Shown piece after piece: positions 6,376 through 6,876 of a DNA stretch of 6,876 nt (position 1 is its first letter; every line of letters starts with the position of its first letter). Source of the stretch: Deltaproteobacteria bacterium (GTDB lineage: Bacteria; Desulfobacterota; Desulfuromonadia; Desulfuromonadales; BM103); the NCBI GenBank assembly GCA_006226895.1, contig SBFN01000144.1, positions 1 through 6,876 of the forward strand, given 5' to 3'. Under the pieces are notes generated by a model. It searched no databases and was not told the origin of the DNA. It was given only the letters and a program-made list of their open reading frames with translations. Both the position numbers and the translations under genes were made by a program.

Positions 6376-6876
6376 TCATCGAGTCACTAACCATTCACGC
6401 AAACGCTCCATCCCCTCGTCAAAAGAGACTTCAGGTTGATAGCCAAAATCATTTTTTGCCGCGCTGAGATCAAACCAGTGCGAGGTGGATAGTTCCTTGG
6501 CAACAAAGCGCGTCATCCTCGGTTCGCCCTTGAGGTTAAGCAGCCCATAGACCTTCTCAAGGATGGCACCGATTTTGTAGGCCAAAGAAGGAGAGATGGT
6601 ACGGGTCACCGGTGGCAGGCCACCCGCAGCGAGGATACGATTGATCACATCCCAGATCGGCAAAGGTTCTCCTTGAGAGAGGAAATAAGCTTTGCCGGAA
6701 ACGGCGGAGCCGACGTCAAGGTGTTCGGCGGCCTGCAGGTGGGCAAGCGCTGCATTGTCAATATAGATGGTATCAACCAGGCATTCGCGGCTGCCGAGCT
6801 TACGCAATGCACCTTTGGCGCCACGTTCAAGAATGCGCGGGACCAGATGGTTATCTTCCGGCCCCCAGATCAGGTG
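6376..6876 (-). CDS. oleD: NAD(P)-dependent epimerase/3-beta-HSD-type reductase, probable OleD, C-terminal part
   Basis: The open frame continues past base 6876, so only the last 166 residues of a protein of probably 330-390 are seen. The NAD-binding glycine motif and YxxxK active site lie outside. The visible part has HLIWGPEDNHLVPRI, then LVDTIYIDNAALAHL, YFLSQGEPLPIWD, LPPVTR, and a closing TSHWFDLSAAKNDFGYQP. This series is characteristic of extended short-chain dehydrogenases related to 3-beta-hydroxysteroid dehydrogenase, and especially OleD, which reduces the 2-alkyl-3-ketoacid made from two condensed acyl-CoAs during olefin synthesis. OleD is often the last gene of oleABCD, which fits the gene ending here with unrelated genes following. 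The TTG at 6807 is internal, not a start. Alternatives are another sterol-type or sugar epimerase. The superfamily is certain; OleD itself is likely but unproven without oleABC. Confidence 0.8.
   Translation of the reverse strand, partial: HLIWGPEDNHLVPRILERGAKGALRKLGSRECLVDTIYIDNAALAHLQAAEHLDVGSAVSGKAYFLSQGEPLPIWDVINRILAAGGLPPVTRTISPSLAYKIGAILEKVYGLLNLKGEPRMTRFVAKELSTSHWFDLSAAKNDFGYQPEVSFDEGMERLREWLVTR

Overview
The window looks like chromosomal DNA from a deltaproteobacterium, most likely a member of the Desulfuromonadales (Geobacter/Desulfuromonas/Pelobacter group). This is inferred from protein flavour only: a FadN-type beta-oxidation protein, a PilZ protein ending in a CAWCG...HGVC..C zinc-ribbon tail, an OleD-like reductase, and a CACAGAG-rich inverted repeat of a kind I associate with such genomes. 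No rRNA or other taxonomic marker is present. All six recognisable genes lie on the minus strand, so transcription runs from high to low coordinates. No tRNA, rRNA, CRISPR array, insertion sequence or phage gene is visible, and no gene-free stretch exceeds about 200 bases.

Layout in transcription order: (1) 6876-6376, the C-terminal 166 residues of an NAD(P)-dependent epimerase/3-beta-HSD-type reductase, best matching OleD of long-chain olefin synthesis, cut by the window edge; (2) 6287-5802, a PilZ-like protein with a four-cysteine tail; (3) 5767-5057, an Sfp-type 4'-phosphopantetheinyl transferase; (4) 4953-3055, a long-chain acyl-CoA synthetase; (5) 3058-673, a FadN-type 3-hydroxyacyl-CoA dehydrogenase/enoyl-CoA hydratase, overlapping the ligase by ATGA and interrupted near base 901 by a one-base frameshift; (6) a 193-bp spacer with a 29-bp-arm inverted repeat; (7) 479-1, the N-terminal 159 residues of a FadA-type thiolase, cut by the window edge.

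Functionally, genes 4-6 form a fatty-acid degradation module. The ligase activates the acid to acyl-CoA, FadN hydrates enoyl-CoA and oxidises the 3-hydroxyacyl-CoA, and FadA cleaves the 3-ketoacyl-CoA. An acyl-CoA dehydrogenase is needed for the first oxidation and is not in view. If gene 1 is OleD, a pathway that condenses acyl-CoAs into hydrocarbons sits just upstream, so the region as a whole concerns the fate of acyl-CoA. The PPTase would activate a carrier protein encoded elsewhere.

I see no clearly new system. The most useful points are the fadN frameshift, the CACAGAG inverted repeat between fadN and fadA, the PilZ-zinc ribbon architecture without the usual RxxxR motif, and the ole/PPTase/fad neighbourhood.
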